A stretch of DNA of 27,199 nucleotides from NCBI GenBank assembly GCA_910576975.1, contig CAJTJY010000001.1, positions 189,292-216,490 of the forward strand. Reading direction: 5' to 3'. The position numbers were made by a program, and so were the translations under genes. Within the stretch, counting starts at the first letter, position 1. Each line of letters begins with the position of its first letter. The notes beneath the pieces were generated by a model. The model had not been told where the DNA came from and did not search any database. It saw nothing but the letters and a program-made list of their open reading frames with translations. The stretch comes from an uncultured Lachnospiraceae bacterium. Its GTDB lineage: Bacteria > Bacillota > Clostridia > Lachnospirales > Lachnospiraceae. Shown here piece after piece: positions 1 through 7,698 of this stretch.

Positions 1-698
1 GCAGCTTTTACTGCCTTTTCCAGTTCATCTATGTCTGCCTGGTCTGGTGAGACAAAAGGTTCTCCTCCCTCCTCAGCGACGAGACTTACGCTGGCATGAC
101 TCAAAGCCACGATAGCGCATACCACGTTTCTCTTCGTTGTCTTCTTGGCTTCAAGAACTTTTGCAGCATCTAACGCCGTTTTAAACGCTTCCCATGACTC
201 AACCGTATAATCCGCCTGTTTCTTGGCATTAGCAGCGCTCACTGCAGCATCCAAAAGCGCCTCGTCTCCGTCGTCAGCGGTTACCTCTACTGCCAACTGA
301 CCATTATCAGCAGTTACAACTTTCAGTCCCTTTAACGCACTTTCTAACCCCATAAGCACATTTTTGACTTCCTGCTTAGTTACATCCGTTCCTTTTGCCT
401 GAACAAGCTTCGCAGACTGTAATGCCGTATTAACACTTGTCCATGTGTCGCCATATACAGAACCCTTCTCTTCACCTTCACCAGGCGACACTACCTTTGC
501 CAGACCGTCACTTGCAGAAACTGCCTGCGCCAAGCACAACAAATCTCCGTCACTTGCTGTAACGACTGCCTCTTGCTCTTCGACTGCATACTGCTTGCCG
601 CTTGCCGCATTCACATTCTGCGGAGTAGCAAAACCGATACTTGTCACGGTGATTGCCGCAGCCAAGAACATCGATAGAAACTTCTTTGCTTCTTTCAT
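1..698 (-). CDS. Secreted FIVAR-repeat surface protein, N-terminal part
   Basis: Open from an ATG at 698 to the left edge (232 codons, C-terminus outside the window). A strong AGGAGG ribosome binding site lies 6 nt upstream of the ATG. The first ~32 residues form a signal peptide: a Lys-containing start, a hydrophobic stretch (MFLAAAITVTSIGFA) and a probable cleavage after VNA. After a linker rich in Val, Ala, Glu and Gly come two helical repeats of about 60-65 residues and the start of a third. The second reads YTVESWEAFKTALDAAKVL and then Val-Ala-Leu helices. This is the pattern of FIVAR domains, small three-helix modules found in large extracellular and cell-wall proteins such as glycosidases and adhesins. 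The catalytic or anchoring part would lie to the left, so the specific function is unknown. It sits where rplS often follows trmD. Confidence 0.75.
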   Translation of the reverse strand, partial: MKEAKKFLSMFLAAAITVTSIGFATPQNVNAASGKQYAVEEQEAVVTASDGDLLCLAQAVSASDGLAKVVSPGEGEEKGSVYGDTWTSVNTALQSAKLVQAKGTDVTKQEVKNVLMGLESALKGLKVVTADNGQLAVEVTADDGDEALLDAAVSAANAKKQADYTVESWEAFKTALDAAKVLEAKKTTKRNVVCAIVALSHASVSLVAEEGGEPFVSPDQADIDELEKAVKA

Positions 699-805
699 GT
701 TTATCCTCCTTCTTTATCTTAGAAAAAATATTTGTTTTCTACCCCCATAAGCAATCCATCAATTCCTATAGTATAAATAGAAAACATCTTTCTTTTACAT
801 ATAGA

Positions 806-834
806 ATTATATATCGATTTCTTTTTTTTTTCAA
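806..834 (-). promoter_or_regulatory. Sigma-A promoter of the FIVAR gene
   Basis: On the minus strand TTGAAA (829-834) is followed after exactly 17 nt by TATAAT (806-811). This gives a leader of about 100 nt before the ATG at 698. The surrounding 699-918 region is very AT-rich. I see no convincing terminator for trmD in it. Confidence 0.6.
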
Positions 835-918
835 TTGTCGTTTTTGTGGAAATAGCTTTCATAAACTAATGTTTTTTATTCACTTTTAACAATTAAGAAA
901 CATATGTTTTGATACCTG

Positions 919-1662
919 TCAAGAATCTTGCCTCTGCTGCTTTTGTTTTTGCAGCCATTCCTGCTCTGAACTGGTTAGATTTGCCTGTTCCAGAAGATCC
1001 GGCCTGCGCTCCCAGGTACGCAGAATGGACTGTTGCCTGCGCCACAATTCAATATTTTTGTGATGCCCTGACAGCAACACGCCCGGCACTGTTTTCCCTT
1101 TCCATTCTTCTGGTCTGGAATACTGAGGATGTTCCAGCAGACCGCCTTCAAAAGACTCTGCTGCTTTGGAATCTCCATTCCCCAATACCCCCGGTATCAT
1201 TCGGGATATAGCGTCCACCATCACCATGGCAGGAAGTTCTCCTCCCGTCAGCACATAATCCCCAATGGACATATAATCTGTCACAATTTCTTCTAACACT
1301 CGTTCGTCAATCCCCTCGTAATGACCGCAAAGAAGAATCAGATCTTCTTCCAGCGCTAATTCTTTTGCATCTTGCTGGGCAAACGTCTTTCCCTGGGGCG
1401 TCATATAGATGCATCTGGGCTTCCTTCCAATGCGTTCTGCTACGGATTTCCAAGCGTTATAAACCGGCTGCGCCTGCATCAGCATCCCAGCGCCGCCCCC
1501 ATAGGGATAATCGTCTACATTATGGTGTTTATTTTCCGAATAATCGCGGATATTCACCGTCTCAATATGCAGAACCCCAGCCTCTGACGCACGCCCAAGT
1601 ATGCTGGTATGCAGACCTTGCATTACCATTTCCGGAAACAATGTCAATATATAAAAATTCAT
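919..1662 (-). CDS. trmD: tRNA (guanine-37-N1)-methyltransferase
   Basis: 247 aa, the usual length for TrmD. It transfers a methyl group from S-adenosylmethionine to N1 of G37 next to the anticodon, preventing +1 frameshifts. The sequence carries the trefoil-knot SPOUT signatures: an N-terminal FYILTLFPEM, the SAM-loop CGHYEGIDERV around residues 113-123, and SIGDYVLTGGELPAM near 133-147. The C-terminal domain with HPQYSRPEEW follows. It is the last gene of the ylxM-ffh-rpsP-khpA-rimM operon and starts 27 nt after the rimM stop. In most Firmicutes rplS (ribosomal protein L19) follows, but here no rplS is present between this gene and the next. Confidence 0.97.
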   Translation of the reverse strand: MNFYILTLFPEMVMQGLHTSILGRASEAGVLHIETVNIRDYSENKHHNVDDYPYGGGAGMLMQAQPVYNAWKSVAERIGRKPRCIYMTPQGKTFAQQDAKELALEEDLILLCGHYEGIDERVLEEIVTDYMSIGDYVLTGGELPAMVMVDAISRMIPGVLGNGDSKAAESFEGGLLEHPQYSRPEEWKGKTVPGVLLSGHHKNIELWRRQQSILRTWERRPDLLEQANLTSSEQEWLQKQKQQRQDS

Positions 1663-1689
1663 TTTTTCACTTCCTCACTTGTTGCCAGG

Positions 1690-2229
1690 CTAAAGCAGTC
1701 CCGGCATCAGGCATACCTCTATCTTCCGCCCCTCTATATCTACCTTGCGAACGCAATCCCTGATTGCCGGAAGCAAAAGCTCCTGGTTTTTATCTGCCAC
1801 CTGCGCTGCATAAGGAGAATCGGGGCTGATCTTTACGATATATACATCATTTGCCCCAGTCTGCAGCACATCTTTGAGCTCGCCCAGCAATGTTCCTTCC
1901 TCCGTAGACACCTCTATTCCAATCAAGTCGGCAATAAAATATTCACCCTTTTCACATTTCACAGCCTGATCCCTGGTGACGAACAGCCCCTTTCCCTTAT
2001 ACTTTTCGACATCGTTGATGCTGTCAATCCCCTTGAATTTCAAAATCACCATCTTTTTAAAAAATCTCACCTGCGCAACATCCAATTCCAAGTATTTCTC
2101 CCCGTTATCCAAAAAGATTTTTTTCAGCTTTTTGAAGCGATTTACATCATCTGTCATCGGAAAAACTTTCACTTCGCCCCGCACTCCATGCGTGGAGGCG
2201 ATTGCTCCCACCTGCAATAAATCGTCCAT
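1690..2229 (-). CDS. rimM: Ribosome maturation factor RimM
   Basis: 179 aa from the ATG at 2229. An upstream in-frame extension to 2322 exists, but AAAGGAGAA lies 7 nt before ATG 2229 and the family starts with the conserved MDDLLQVGAIASTHGVRGEV, so the shorter start is chosen. RimM binds ribosomal protein S19 and assists assembly of the 30S head. The N-terminal beta-barrel (residues 1-85) with GxHGVRGEVKV is followed by a PRC-barrel (about 95-170) with EYFIADLIGIEV and the conserved end LLLPAIRDCVRKVD. Gene order khpA-rimM-trmD is standard in Firmicutes. Confidence 0.95.
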   Translation of the reverse strand: MDDLLQVGAIASTHGVRGEVKVFPMTDDVNRFKKLKKIFLDNGEKYLELDVAQVRFFKKMVILKFKGIDSINDVEKYKGKGLFVTRDQAVKCEKGEYFIADLIGIEVSTEEGTLLGELKDVLQTGANDVYIVKISPDSPYAAQVADKNQELLLPAIRDCVRKVDIEGRKIEVCLMPGLL

Positions 2230-2258
2230 AATCGTTCTCCTTTTCAAACATGCAGAAA

Positions 2259-2297
2259 GAGGCTGCCGCAAAATAAATCCTCTTCTGCGGCGGCCTC
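2259..2297 (-). terminator. Hairpin between khpA and rimM
   Basis: GAGGCTGCCGCA (2259-2270) pairs with TGCGGCGGCCTC (2286-2297): 12 bp with one weak position and a 15-nt loop. On the transcribed minus strand it is followed only by TTTCTG, a poor U-tract. It may be a partial terminator, or an RNA-processing or stabilising hairpin inside the operon. Confidence 0.4.
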
Positions 2298-2311
2298 CTG
2301 CTCGTTGTCTA

Positions 2312-2545
2312 TTACTGCACAATATCTACAATAACTTTCTTGTCACTCTTAGCTGCTGCTGCTTTCACAACAGCGCGAATGGCTTTTGCAATCCGTCCTT
2401 GCTTGCCAATCACTTTGCCCATGTCTGTCTGGGCGACATGCAATTCTAGCACAATGGACTTTTCGTTCTCAGTCTCTGTAACTGCAACCTCTTCTGGTTG
2501 ATCCACAAGGGCTTTGGCAATTACTTCTACTAATTCTTTCATCAC
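2312..2545 (-). CDS. khpA: KH-domain RNA-binding protein KhpA
   Basis: 77 aa, full length for KhpA (formerly YlqC). Most of the protein is a single KH fold with the GxxG RNA-binding loop seen in GKVIGKQGRIAKAIRAVVKA (about residues 43-62). KhpA is an RNA chaperone that pairs with KhpB/Jag and affects cell-wall synthesis and small-RNA regulation in Gram-positives. It lies directly after rpsP (15-nt gap) and before rimM, its usual place. A GAGGTGA ribosome binding site precedes the ATG. Confidence 0.94.
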   Translation of the reverse strand: MMKELVEVIAKALVDQPEEVAVTETENEKSIVLELHVAQTDMGKVIGKQGRIAKAIRAVVKAAAAKSDKKVIVDIVQ

Positions 2546-2560
2546 TTCACCTCACGAAGA

Positions 2561-2803
2561 CTATTTCTCGATCCCGGCTGCTTTGAAAATCTTTCCTACC
2601 ATTTCTGTCGGCTGAGCGCCATTTGCTAACCATTTCTTTGCTAACTCTTCATTTACATGAAACTCGCTTGGATCCTTTGTAGGATCATAAGTTCCGATTT
2701 CTGCGATGCATTTTCCATCTCTGGGAGATCTGGAATCTGCAACAACGATTCTATAGAAAGGAGCTTTCTTCTGTCCCATTCTCTTTAATCTGATCTTTAC
2801 CAT
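2561..2803 (-). CDS. rpsP: 30S ribosomal protein S16
   Basis: 80 aa. It starts MVKIRLKRMGQKKAPFYRIV with the S16 hallmark VADSRSPRDGK and then IGTYDP. S16 binds 16S rRNA early in 30S assembly. A strong CCAGGAGGTGA ribosome binding site lies upstream. A 150-nt gap separates it from ffh and contains a hairpin, so the gene may have its own control inside the operon. Confidence 0.97.
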   Translation of the reverse strand: MVKIRLKRMGQKKAPFYRIVVADSRSPRDGKCIAEIGTYDPTKDPSEFHVNEELAKKWLANGAQPTEMVGKIFKAAGIEK

Positions 2804-2846
2804 TGTCTTTCACCTCCTGGCCCTTGTTCTATATTTGCTTCATCCT

Positions 2847-2876
2847 GCCATGCTGCGCTTACAGGCGCATTACGGC
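2847..2876 (-). promoter_or_regulatory. Hairpin in the rpsP leader
   Basis: On the minus strand GCCGTAATGCGC pairs with GCGCAGCATGGC around the loop CTGTAA, leaving a 2x2 internal loop. It lies in the ffh-rpsP gap, 44 nt before the S16 start codon. There is no U-tract after it, so it is not a terminator. It could be a ribosomal-protein leader structure, but I do not recognise a named class. Confidence 0.3.
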
Positions 2877-2953
2877 ATCCTGTGCAAGAATCGATCATTC
2901 TTTCACAATATATCTTTGTAATCAAGTTCTGCCTTGGCATCCCCTGTTACTTA

Positions 2954-4309
2954 CTATAATCCAAACGGCAGTTTAAATCCGCCCCGGCGCTTGCCTTTGC
3001 CGCCCATCAATCCTGGCATCTGCTTCATCATCTTCCTAGACTGCTCAAATTGCTTCACCAGACGGTTTACCTCACTAATATCTACCCCGGCGCCTTTGGC
3101 AATGCGGCGCTTTCTGCTAGGATTTAAGACAGATGGGTTGGCCCTCTCTTTCGGAGTCATGGAATAAATGATTCCCTCTATCCTCGCCATCTTTTTTTCA
3201 TCCATGGCATTCTCAATCTCTGTAATCTGAGAACTGCCGATGCCAGGCATCATCTTAAGCATGCTGGAAATCCCGCCCATCTTTTTCATTTGATTCATGG
3301 ACTCTAGATAATCGTCAAAGCCAAACTCGGCTTTCTTCATCTTCTGTTCCAGTTCTTTTGCTTTCTCTTCGTCTATGGTCTCCTGCGCCTTCTCGATCAG
3401 GGTTAACACGTCTCCCATTCCCAGAATACGGTTTGCCATACGGTCTGGATAAAACTGTTCCAAATCAGACAATTTTTCGCCCATGCCCACATACAGAATC
3501 GGCTTTCCAGTTACTGCCCGGATCGACAATGCCGCCCCGCCCCGGGTGTCGCCGTCTAGCTTTGTCAAGATCACGCCGTCAATGCCGATCTTTTCCTGAA
3601 AAGTGTTTGCCACGTTCACAGCATCCTGTCCCGTCATGGCGTCCACCACAAGAATCGTCTGGCTGACTTCTACCCGCTCCTTGATTTCACACAGCTCCCG
3701 CATCATTTCTTCGTCAATATGCAGGCGCCCCGCAGTATCTATGATCACCACGTTTTGTTCATTCGCCTTGGCATGCTCAATGGCCGCCTTGGCAATATCT
3801 GCCGGCTTGTGACGATCCCCCATGGAGAACACCTCCACGCCCTGCTTTTCTCCATTGATCTGAAGCTGCTGGATTGCTGCCGGACGGTAAACATCGCAGG
3901 CTGCAAGCAAAGGCTTCCTTCCCTTTTGCTTCAGCTTTCCAGCTATTTTTGCCGTCGTGGTAGTTTTTCCTGCTCCCTGCAGGCCCGCCATCATAATCAC
4001 GGTCATCTCTGAAGCAGGATTCAGGACAATCTCTGTCGTCTCCGAGCCCATCAGCGAGACCAGTTCTTCATTGACAATCTTAATGACCATCTGCCCCGGA
4101 TTGAGCCCGTTCATCACATCTTGCCCGATAGCGCGCTCCTGAACAGATTTTACAAACTGCTTGACGACCTTAAAGTTAACGTCCGCTTCCAGCAGAGCTA
4201 GCTTTACTTCCTTCAGCGCTGACTTCACATCGTCTTCTGTGAGCAATCCTTTGCTGCGCAAAGATTTAAATACATTCTGCAATTTTTCAGACAAGCTGTC
4301 AAATGCCAT
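2954..4309 (-). CDS. ffh: Signal recognition particle protein Ffh
   Basis: 451 aa, full length for Ffh (SRP54). It is the GTPase that binds signal sequences on ribosomes together with 4.5S RNA and docks to FtsY. The N domain covers about residues 1-100. The G domain has the P-loop GLQGAGKTT (109-117), DTAGR and TKLDGDTRGG. The methionine-rich M domain (about 300-430) includes MKKMGGISSMLKMMPGIG and MMKQMPGLMG, and a basic glycine-rich tail ends the protein. The start ATG at 4309 overlaps closely with ylxM (1-nt gap), and its GAGGAG site lies inside the end of ylxM, indicating translational coupling. Confidence 0.98.
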   Translation of the reverse strand: MAFDSLSEKLQNVFKSLRSKGLLTEDDVKSALKEVKLALLEADVNFKVVKQFVKSVQERAIGQDVMNGLNPGQMVIKIVNEELVSLMGSETTEIVLNPASEMTVIMMAGLQGAGKTTTTAKIAGKLKQKGRKPLLAACDVYRPAAIQQLQINGEKQGVEVFSMGDRHKPADIAKAAIEHAKANEQNVVIIDTAGRLHIDEEMMRELCEIKERVEVSQTILVVDAMTGQDAVNVANTFQEKIGIDGVILTKLDGDTRGGAALSIRAVTGKPILYVGMGEKLSDLEQFYPDRMANRILGMGDVLTLIEKAQETIDEEKAKELEQKMKKAEFGFDDYLESMNQMKKMGGISSMLKMMPGIGSSQITEIENAMDEKKMARIEGIIYSMTPKERANPSVLNPSRKRRIAKGAGVDISEVNRLVKQFEQSRKMMKQMPGLMGGKGKRRGGFKLPFGL

Positions 4310-4310
4310 A

Positions 4311-4655
4311 CTATAACTCCTCTAATATCTCATTGGAAATAGCTTCAATCTCAGCCATTCTCTGCGTTTGATCCTTACCTTGGCAGTCTTTGGAAAGATC
4401 CCGTATCTTGATGATTTTTTCTCTATTTTTAAGAAAACGTTCCAGCAAATGCAGCTTCTGTTCATATCCCTCAAGAATCTTGTCACAGCGCTTGACCAAG
4501 TCATGAACTCCCTGCCGGCTAATGCCTTCTTCCTCTGCAATCTCGCTGATTGACAAATCTTCAAGCACAAAGGCTTGATAGATGTTTTGCTGATGCTCTG
4601 TCAGCAAATCCCCATAAAAATCATAGAGATAGGTCTGTCTTACTTTCTTTTCCAT
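4311..4655 (-). CDS. ylxM: YlxM family SRP-associated HTH protein
   Basis: 114 aa from the ATG at 4655. The upstream in-frame codons to 4700 are rejected because they run into the promoter. AGGTGG lies 6 nt before ATG 4655 and the family begins MEKKVRQTYLYDFYGDLLT. The sequence LSISEIAEEEGISRQGVHDL (about 33-52) is a sigma-70 region-4-like helix-turn-helix. The remainder is helical and charged. YlxM is always next to ffh; in streptococci it modulates SRP and FtsY activity. First gene of the SRP-ribosome operon. Confidence 0.93.
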   Translation of the reverse strand: MEKKVRQTYLYDFYGDLLTEHQQNIYQAFVLEDLSISEIAEEEGISRQGVHDLVKRCDKILEGYEQKLHLLERFLKNREKIIKIRDLSKDCQGKDQTQRMAEIEAISNEILEEL

Positions 4656-4671
4656 TGTTACCACCTCAGGT

Positions 4672-4700
4672 ATCATACAGCAAAACAAACAGGATGTCAA
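4672..4700 (-). promoter_or_regulatory. Sigma-A promoter of the ylxM-trmD operon
   Basis: TTGACA (4695-4700) and TATGAT (4672-4677) on the minus strand are 17 nt apart. The expected transcript start near 4665 leaves only about 10 nt before the ATG at 4655, so the ribosome binding site would sit at the very 5' end. The -35 element is part of the 3' arm of the terminator at 4684-4727. Confidence 0.8.
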
Positions 4701-4727
4701 GTGTTTTTTCTTGACGCCCTGTCTGTT
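4684..4727 (-). terminator. Terminator of the response-regulator gene
   Basis: On the minus strand AACAGACAGGGCGTCAAG, an 8-nt loop and CTTGACATCCTGTTTGTT form an 18-position stem with two G-U pairs and one mismatch. It is followed by TTGCTG after a T-rich 3' arm. It lies between the response-regulator stop (4765) and ylxM and shares its 3' arm with the ylxM promoter. Confidence 0.6.
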
Positions 4728-4764
4728 AGAGATCCATTTTTAAACATCATAGTCACATCCGCTT

Positions 4765-5442
4765 TCATAATTCCACATCGAACTTGTAACCCATCCCCCA
4801 AATAGTCTTAATATGATCCCCCTTTGCGCCTAGCTTGCTGCGCAGCTTTTTGACATGGGTATCGATGGTTCTCGCATCTCCAAAATAATCATAATTCCAG
4901 ACATGATTTAATATTCTTTCTCTGGAAAGAGCAATCCCTTTATTTTCTATAAAATAGGTCAGAAGCTCAAATTCCTTATAACTTAACTCTAATTCTTTTC
5001 CATCCACTGTGACTCGATGTCCCAGCCTGTCTATGGAAATTCCGCCGATTTCCAAAATCTCTTCCTCATTCCCGCCAGAACGTCTGAGAATGGCCTCCAC
5101 TCTGGCGACCAGGATTCTTGGACTGAACGGCTTAGAAATATATTCATCGGCGCCAATGTCAAATCCTTGCAGCTCGTCGCCCTCCTCCCCCTTAGCCGTC
5201 AGCATGATAATCGGAACTTTTGAGTTCTCGCGGATCTCCTTGCAAACATCCCAGCCATTTATCTTAGGCATCATCACGTCCAAAATAATTAATGCAATAT
5301 CTTTCTGCGCATAAAATTGATTGAGCGCATCCTCTCCATCTACAGCCTCAGAAACTTCAAACCCCTGTTTCACCAGAAAATCCCGAACCAGCTTACGCAT
5401 CCTGCTCTCATCATCCACTACGAGTATCTTCCGCTTTTCCAT
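4765..5442 (-). CDS. OmpR/PhoB-family response regulator, orphan
   Basis: 225 aa from the ATG at 5442. The longer frame to 5517 lacks a ribosome binding site, while AAGGTGAGAAG precedes 5442. The receiver domain (1-120) has the acidic pair D10-D11, the phosphoacceptor D55 in LIILDVMMP, T82 in MLTA and K104 in SKPF. The C-terminal winged helix (about 130-225) ends in the typical YRTI-like motif (GDARTIDTHVKKLRSKLG, IKTIWGMGYKF). It is a DNA-binding transcription regulator. No histidine kinase gene adjoins it, since the neighbours are ylxM and a membrane protein of unknown function, so the partner kinase is encoded elsewhere. Confidence 0.92.
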   Translation of the reverse strand: MEKRKILVVDDESRMRKLVRDFLVKQGFEVSEAVDGEDALNQFYAQKDIALIILDVMMPKINGWDVCKEIRENSKVPIIMLTAKGEEGDELQGFDIGADEYISKPFSPRILVARVEAILRRSGGNEEEILEIGGISIDRLGHRVTVDGKELELSYKEFELLTYFIENKGIALSRERILNHVWNYDYFGDARTIDTHVKKLRSKLGAKGDHIKTIWGMGYKFDVEL

Positions 5443-5545
5443 TCTTCTCACCTTCCGTCCTGCCAAATTACTGATCAACAGAAATTTCATAATTTCGATC
5501 TGACAAAAACATACCACAGAAATATGTCAAAACTGTGAAGCAACG

Positions 5546-6151
5546 TCAGTAAGCTGCATCCAATTCCTTTTCACGCTCTTTCAAAACCTGTTCCCTGTTC
5601 TCCAAATCCGTTTCCCAAGCCTCATACTTTTCTATGATTTTATTTTCATAATTGACAATGTTTGGATGTTCGCTAGTCAACGTAACTACGGCCATGCCTG
5701 CTGCCACGATAAACAAGAACAGGCTGAGCATCAGGGAAATCCACAATCTCTTTTTTACTTGTTCTGTTTTCTCCTCTGCTCGCCTTTTGACAAAGTTTGC
5801 GGCTCGCTCTTTTTGCTTAACCTCCTCAAGGTTCTGTGCATACCATTCAATAGTATCTTCCTGCATGCCCTGCCAGGAAGCTGGAAAGCGGATCGGGACC
5901 AGCTTCTCTTGCGCCAATTCCGGTGACGAAGCAAGATAATTCTGAAGCCCTTTCAAATACGACAGTCCCACCGGAGTCTCAAAGACCTGCTCTGCCAGAA
6001 GTTTTTGATACATTTTCAAGGCCATCCTGGGATTATCCATGTCCAGTTTGCTTTGCACATATTTGATACCGTCAACTTCCTGACAAGCTTTCTGCGCCAT
6101 GGCCCTGTCCGTAAACACGAAACCATCGACAATCATTTTAAAACCGTCCAT
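5546..6151 (-). CDS. Unrecognised single-pass membrane protein
   Basis: 201 aa. AAGGAGAAT lies 4 nt before the ATG at 6151. I do not recognise the family. The N-terminal 115 residues look soluble and helical and begin MDGFKMIVDGFVFTDRAMAQKACQEVDGIKYVQ. They contain FETPVGLSYLKGLQNYL (57-73). A basic stretch (KRRAEEKTEQVKKR, about 122-135) is followed by one transmembrane helix (about 136-158, WISLMLSLFLFIVAAGMAVV). The C-terminal ~40 residues are strongly charged and likely coiled coil (ENREQVLKEREKELDAAY). The basic flank before the helix suggests an N-in topology. It lies between the chemoreceptor and the response regulator on the same strand, which hints at a signalling link but does not show one. 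Confidence 0.8.
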   Translation of the reverse strand: MDGFKMIVDGFVFTDRAMAQKACQEVDGIKYVQSKLDMDNPRMALKMYQKLLAEQVFETPVGLSYLKGLQNYLASSPELAQEKLVPIRFPASWQGMQEDTIEWYAQNLEEVKQKERAANFVKRRAEEKTEQVKKRLWISLMLSLFLFIVAAGMAVVTLTSEHPNIVNYENKIIEKYEAWETDLENREQVLKEREKELDAAY

Positions 6152-6203
6152 TTTATTCTCCTTGCAATCTCTAAATTCATCTATAAGCTACCGCCTGCAT
6201 AAA

Positions 6204-6248
6204 GAAAAAGCGCCTGCTCCTCTAAAATACAAGGCGACACGCGCTTTT
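6204..6248 (-). terminator. Possible terminator after the chemoreceptor gene
   Basis: On the minus strand AAAAGCGC (6241-6248) pairs with GCGCTTTT (6206-6213) across a loop of 27 nt, with TTCTTT following. A second hairpin just upstream pairs GCCCTGT and ACAGGGC (about 6263-6294). The long loop makes the terminator call tentative. The 144-nt gap 6152-6295 holds nothing else I recognise. Confidence 0.45.
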
Positions 6249-6295
6249 CCTTCTCCCCTGCCCTGTGTCCTTTGGCATGCGCCAACAGGGCAATA

Positions 6296-7654
6296 TTAAG
6301 CATCCGCAATCCGCAGCATTTGTTCCATGTCTGAAATCAACTCTTTCGAGTATTCTTTTGCTTCTACGCATAGCTGGTTCGCTTTCACATAGTCTTCGTC
6401 AAACAACGCCTGAATCACCTCGGAACCATATCCGTGGAATCTGCGGTGTTTCTCCTCTAAGCCGTCCCAAATAGCACGAACGCCTGGGATATCCGGGGTA
6501 ATCGAATAATAAAAATGTCCAAACCCGCATTTGGAAGAATCTAACTGCAGCGGCACGACCTCTCTCTCCATGACCATTTTTTCCAAATTATTAATCCACG
6601 CCTGGTGCGCTGTAACAGCATTCCTGACATATGTAGAAAATTCCTTGTTTTCCATATGGAAAAAAGCATCTTCGGACATGGAGCCCATTTGTTTGACAAT
6701 GTTGTCTAACGTCCGCTCAATCTCCACCACCGGCTCTTTAGCTGTAATCAGCTCCGTTCCAATGTTATGCATGAAATCCGTGCTGTTACGCAACTGATTC
6801 TCCATCTCAGACATTGTGCTACTGATTTCTTCGCTGACTGCCGCCAGAGATGTAACCGCCTGGCTGACTTCAGAAACATGCTTTTGATTGTCATCATTGA
6901 TCTCCCAGACATTTCCAATCTTGTCATTGATGCTTCGAAGAGAGTCAATGGTATGATTGGTGCTCCCAGAGCTCTTCTTTGACGCAGCCTCGATGCCTTC
7001 CACGAAATTACCCATGCTTCCTGTCAGCTTCTGAGTCTCTTCCGCCAAGGAACGTATCTCATCTGCAACTACGGCGAATCCACGTCCTGCCCGTCCTGCT
7101 CTTGCGGCTTCAATGGATGCATTCAGAGCAAGCAGGTTCGTCTGGCGGGAAATCGACTCAATTCCCGAAATAACCTCATTCATATGGTTGATCACCTCAA
7201 AAAGGTTATCCATATCTTTTGCCATCTCTTTCGATGCTTCAATAGCCTGGTTAGACAAATCACGGATTGCCGTCAGCTCTCCCTGACCAGTCTCGATCTT
7301 ACGGTATACCTCGTCCGTGTCTTCTGAAACTCTGATAATTGTATTCGTCAGCTCTTCAAGCGAATTATTCTTATCCTCTGACGAGCCTGTATTCGTACCA
7401 AATATAACTTCCGTAGCCCTGGCAACGCTGCGGGCTATCTCCATAATCTTGTCTGTCTCATGCTGCAAGGTTAAATCCAGGGAACTGATCTGCATCACCG
7501 CCCTGATATTCTTCTCTAAGATCTCTGCGAATTGTTCCCTGCCGCTTGCAAGCCTCTGATAAATCTCTCTCAGCTCAGGGCTTCCTGAATAATTGGCTTC
7601 CTTTAACTCTGCAACTGACTTAATAAGCTTCTTATTTGACATTCCAATCGCCAT
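6296..7654 (-). CDS. Soluble methyl-accepting chemotaxis protein with CZB domain
   Basis: 452 aa from the ATG at 7654, chosen over the in-frame ATG at 7660 because GAGG is only 2 nt from that one and 8 nt from 7654. There is no transmembrane segment. Residues ~50-340 form the long coiled-coil MCP signalling domain, with the conserved hairpin tip ISRQTNLLALNASIEAARAG (about 168-187) that contacts CheA and CheW. The last ~105 residues are a CZB (chemoreceptor zinc-binding) domain. Its four ligands are visible as His in AHQAW (about 350), Cys in SSKCGFGHF (about 376) and two His in EKHRRFH (about 403 and 407). CZB receptors such as E. coli diguanylate cyclase DgcZ and Helicobacter TlpD sense zinc or oxidants. 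No che genes adjoin it. It starts 44 nt after tmRNA with no promoter or terminator that I can see between. Confidence 0.92.
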   Translation of the reverse strand: MAIGMSNKKLIKSVAELKEANYSGSPELREIYQRLASGREQFAEILEKNIRAVMQISSLDLTLQHETDKIMEIARSVARATEVIFGTNTGSSEDKNNSLEELTNTIIRVSEDTDEVYRKIETGQGELTAIRDLSNQAIEASKEMAKDMDNLFEVINHMNEVISGIESISRQTNLLALNASIEAARAGRAGRGFAVVADEIRSLAEETQKLTGSMGNFVEGIEAASKKSSGSTNHTIDSLRSINDKIGNVWEINDDNQKHVSEVSQAVTSLAAVSEEISSTMSEMENQLRNSTDFMHNIGTELITAKEPVVEIERTLDNIVKQMGSMSEDAFFHMENKEFSTYVRNAVTAHQAWINNLEKMVMEREVVPLQLDSSKCGFGHFYYSITPDIPGVRAIWDGLEEKHRRFHGYGSEVIQALFDEDYVKANQLCVEAKEYSKELISDMEQMLRIADA

Positions 7655-7698
7655 TTTCATAACCTCGTTTCTTCTGTTTCAATTTGCCATCAAGCTAA

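Noticed and set aside
898..909. 12-bp palindrome AAACATATGTTT after trmD
   Set aside because: It has no loop and no U-tract, so it is not a terminator; a single AT-rich palindrome is not enough to call an operator.
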